Shown one piece after another: positions 63,780 through 64,000 of a stretch of DNA of 64,000 nucleotides. The translations under genes and the position numbers were made by a program. Numbering within the stretch: position 1 is the first letter of the stretch; the number at the start of each line of letters is the position of its first letter. The notes below the pieces were generated by a model. It saw only the letters and a program-made list of their open reading frames with translations, had not been told where the DNA came from and searched no databases. This DNA is from DATBJG01 sp963790545 (GTDB lineage: Bacteria; Acidobacteriota; Vicinamibacteria; Vicinamibacterales; JAMQPK01). Where the stretch lies: positions 1 to 64,000 of the forward strand of contig CAWBPA010000022.1 in the NCBI GenBank assembly GCA_963790545.1, written 5' to 3'.

Positions 63780-64000
63780 CTATGTCAGCAGCACGACGGC
63801 GCCCGTGATCACCAGCGCGCCGGCCCATAGGCAATCGAGGTTGATCCAGGCCGTGCGCAGAAGCCTCAGACCCAGCTTCCGGTACACCACGTACGCCACC
63901 AGGCCCGTCACGAGTAGATACGCCAGCGTATGGATGCCAACCGCCATCGCATTGGTCCAGGCCACGCCGGTATCGTGTACGACGACGTGCTCGGCATGCT
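63780..64000 (-). CDS. Membrane protein, C-terminal part (runs off the window)
   Basis: Frame open to the end of the window; visible C-terminus AMAVGIHTLAYLLVTGLVAY then YRKLGLRLLRTAWINLDCLW and AGALVITGAVVLLT. Two or three hydrophobic helices are seen. Similar tails occur in hypothetical membrane proteins of this phylum. Its start is beyond position 64000. Converges with the ADOP permease. Confidence 0.65.
   Translation of the reverse strand, partial: HAEHVVVHDTGVAWTNAMAVGIHTLAYLLVTGLVAYVVYRKLGLRLLRTAWINLDCLWAGALVITGAVVLLT

Overview
The window reads as soil Acidobacteriota DNA, most like the Vicinamibacteria. Evidence: two ADOP-type MacB/FtsX permeases of about 800 residues, a PadR gene translationally coupled to a permease-prefix membrane protein, a Ser/Thr kinase fused to a WD40/TolB propeller, the large secreted proteins that travel with DUF6152 and DUF6644 proteins, PQQ dehydrogenase plus cytochrome c, and high GC. 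This placement is inference from gene families; no rRNA is present.

Layout. 0-4 kb: two response regulators converge on a five-PAS histidine kinase broken by several frameshifts. 4-10 kb: small redox and hydrolase genes (two LLM oxidoreductases, DoxX/HxlR, thioesterase, NTF2, alpha/beta hydrolase) among gene stumps. 10.7-14.3 kb: an operon of secreted proteins, DUF6152 and two DUF6644 membrane proteins. 14.4-16.5 kb: retropepsin-PDZ protein, permease tail, half a tRNA-Arg, HU, then cold-shock protein. 17-24.6 kb: ABC exporter, YncE propeller plus cytochrome, ADOP permease. 24.8-27.1 kb: divergent HxlR regulator and FAD oxidase that look imported. 27-36 kb: metabolic genes including a molybdenum hydroxylase pair and a metal-dependent cyclase. 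35.7-39.1 kb: coupled operon of ArsR-rhodanese, MBL-fold persulfide-dioxygenase-like protein, MFS transporter and probably a methyltransferase. 39.3-45.2 kb: redox/metalloid block. 45.3-55 kb: quinone reductase, lectin-esterase, PadR pair, SYLF protein, cytochrome, PQQ dehydrogenase, Tat aminotransferase, LPMO-like protein. 55-64 kb: P-loop kinase, PsuG, Lon-N protein, M20 amidohydrolase, toxin-antitoxin pair, AAA ATPase, second ADOP permease.

Most striking result: three genes within about 5 kb carry an in-frame UGA exactly where their families have a redox or metal-binding cysteine, and each UGA is followed by a hairpin meeting the bacterial SECIS rules. They are an ArsM/UbiE-type methyltransferase in an ECF sigma/anti-sigma operon, an HMA (MerP-like) lipoprotein with a U-x-x-C metal site, and a peroxiredoxin-like lipoprotein directly upstream of the HMA gene. 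I read them as selenoproteins; ordinary gene finders would split them. No sel genes lie in the window.

Caution: eleven otherwise complete genes need one or more frame corrections, mostly one extra base, often outside homopolymers. This looks more like residual insertion error in the assembly than decay, but it cannot be settled from the sequence alone. Real gene stumps are also present (7.1-7.4, 9.06, 15.7, 19.5 kb).
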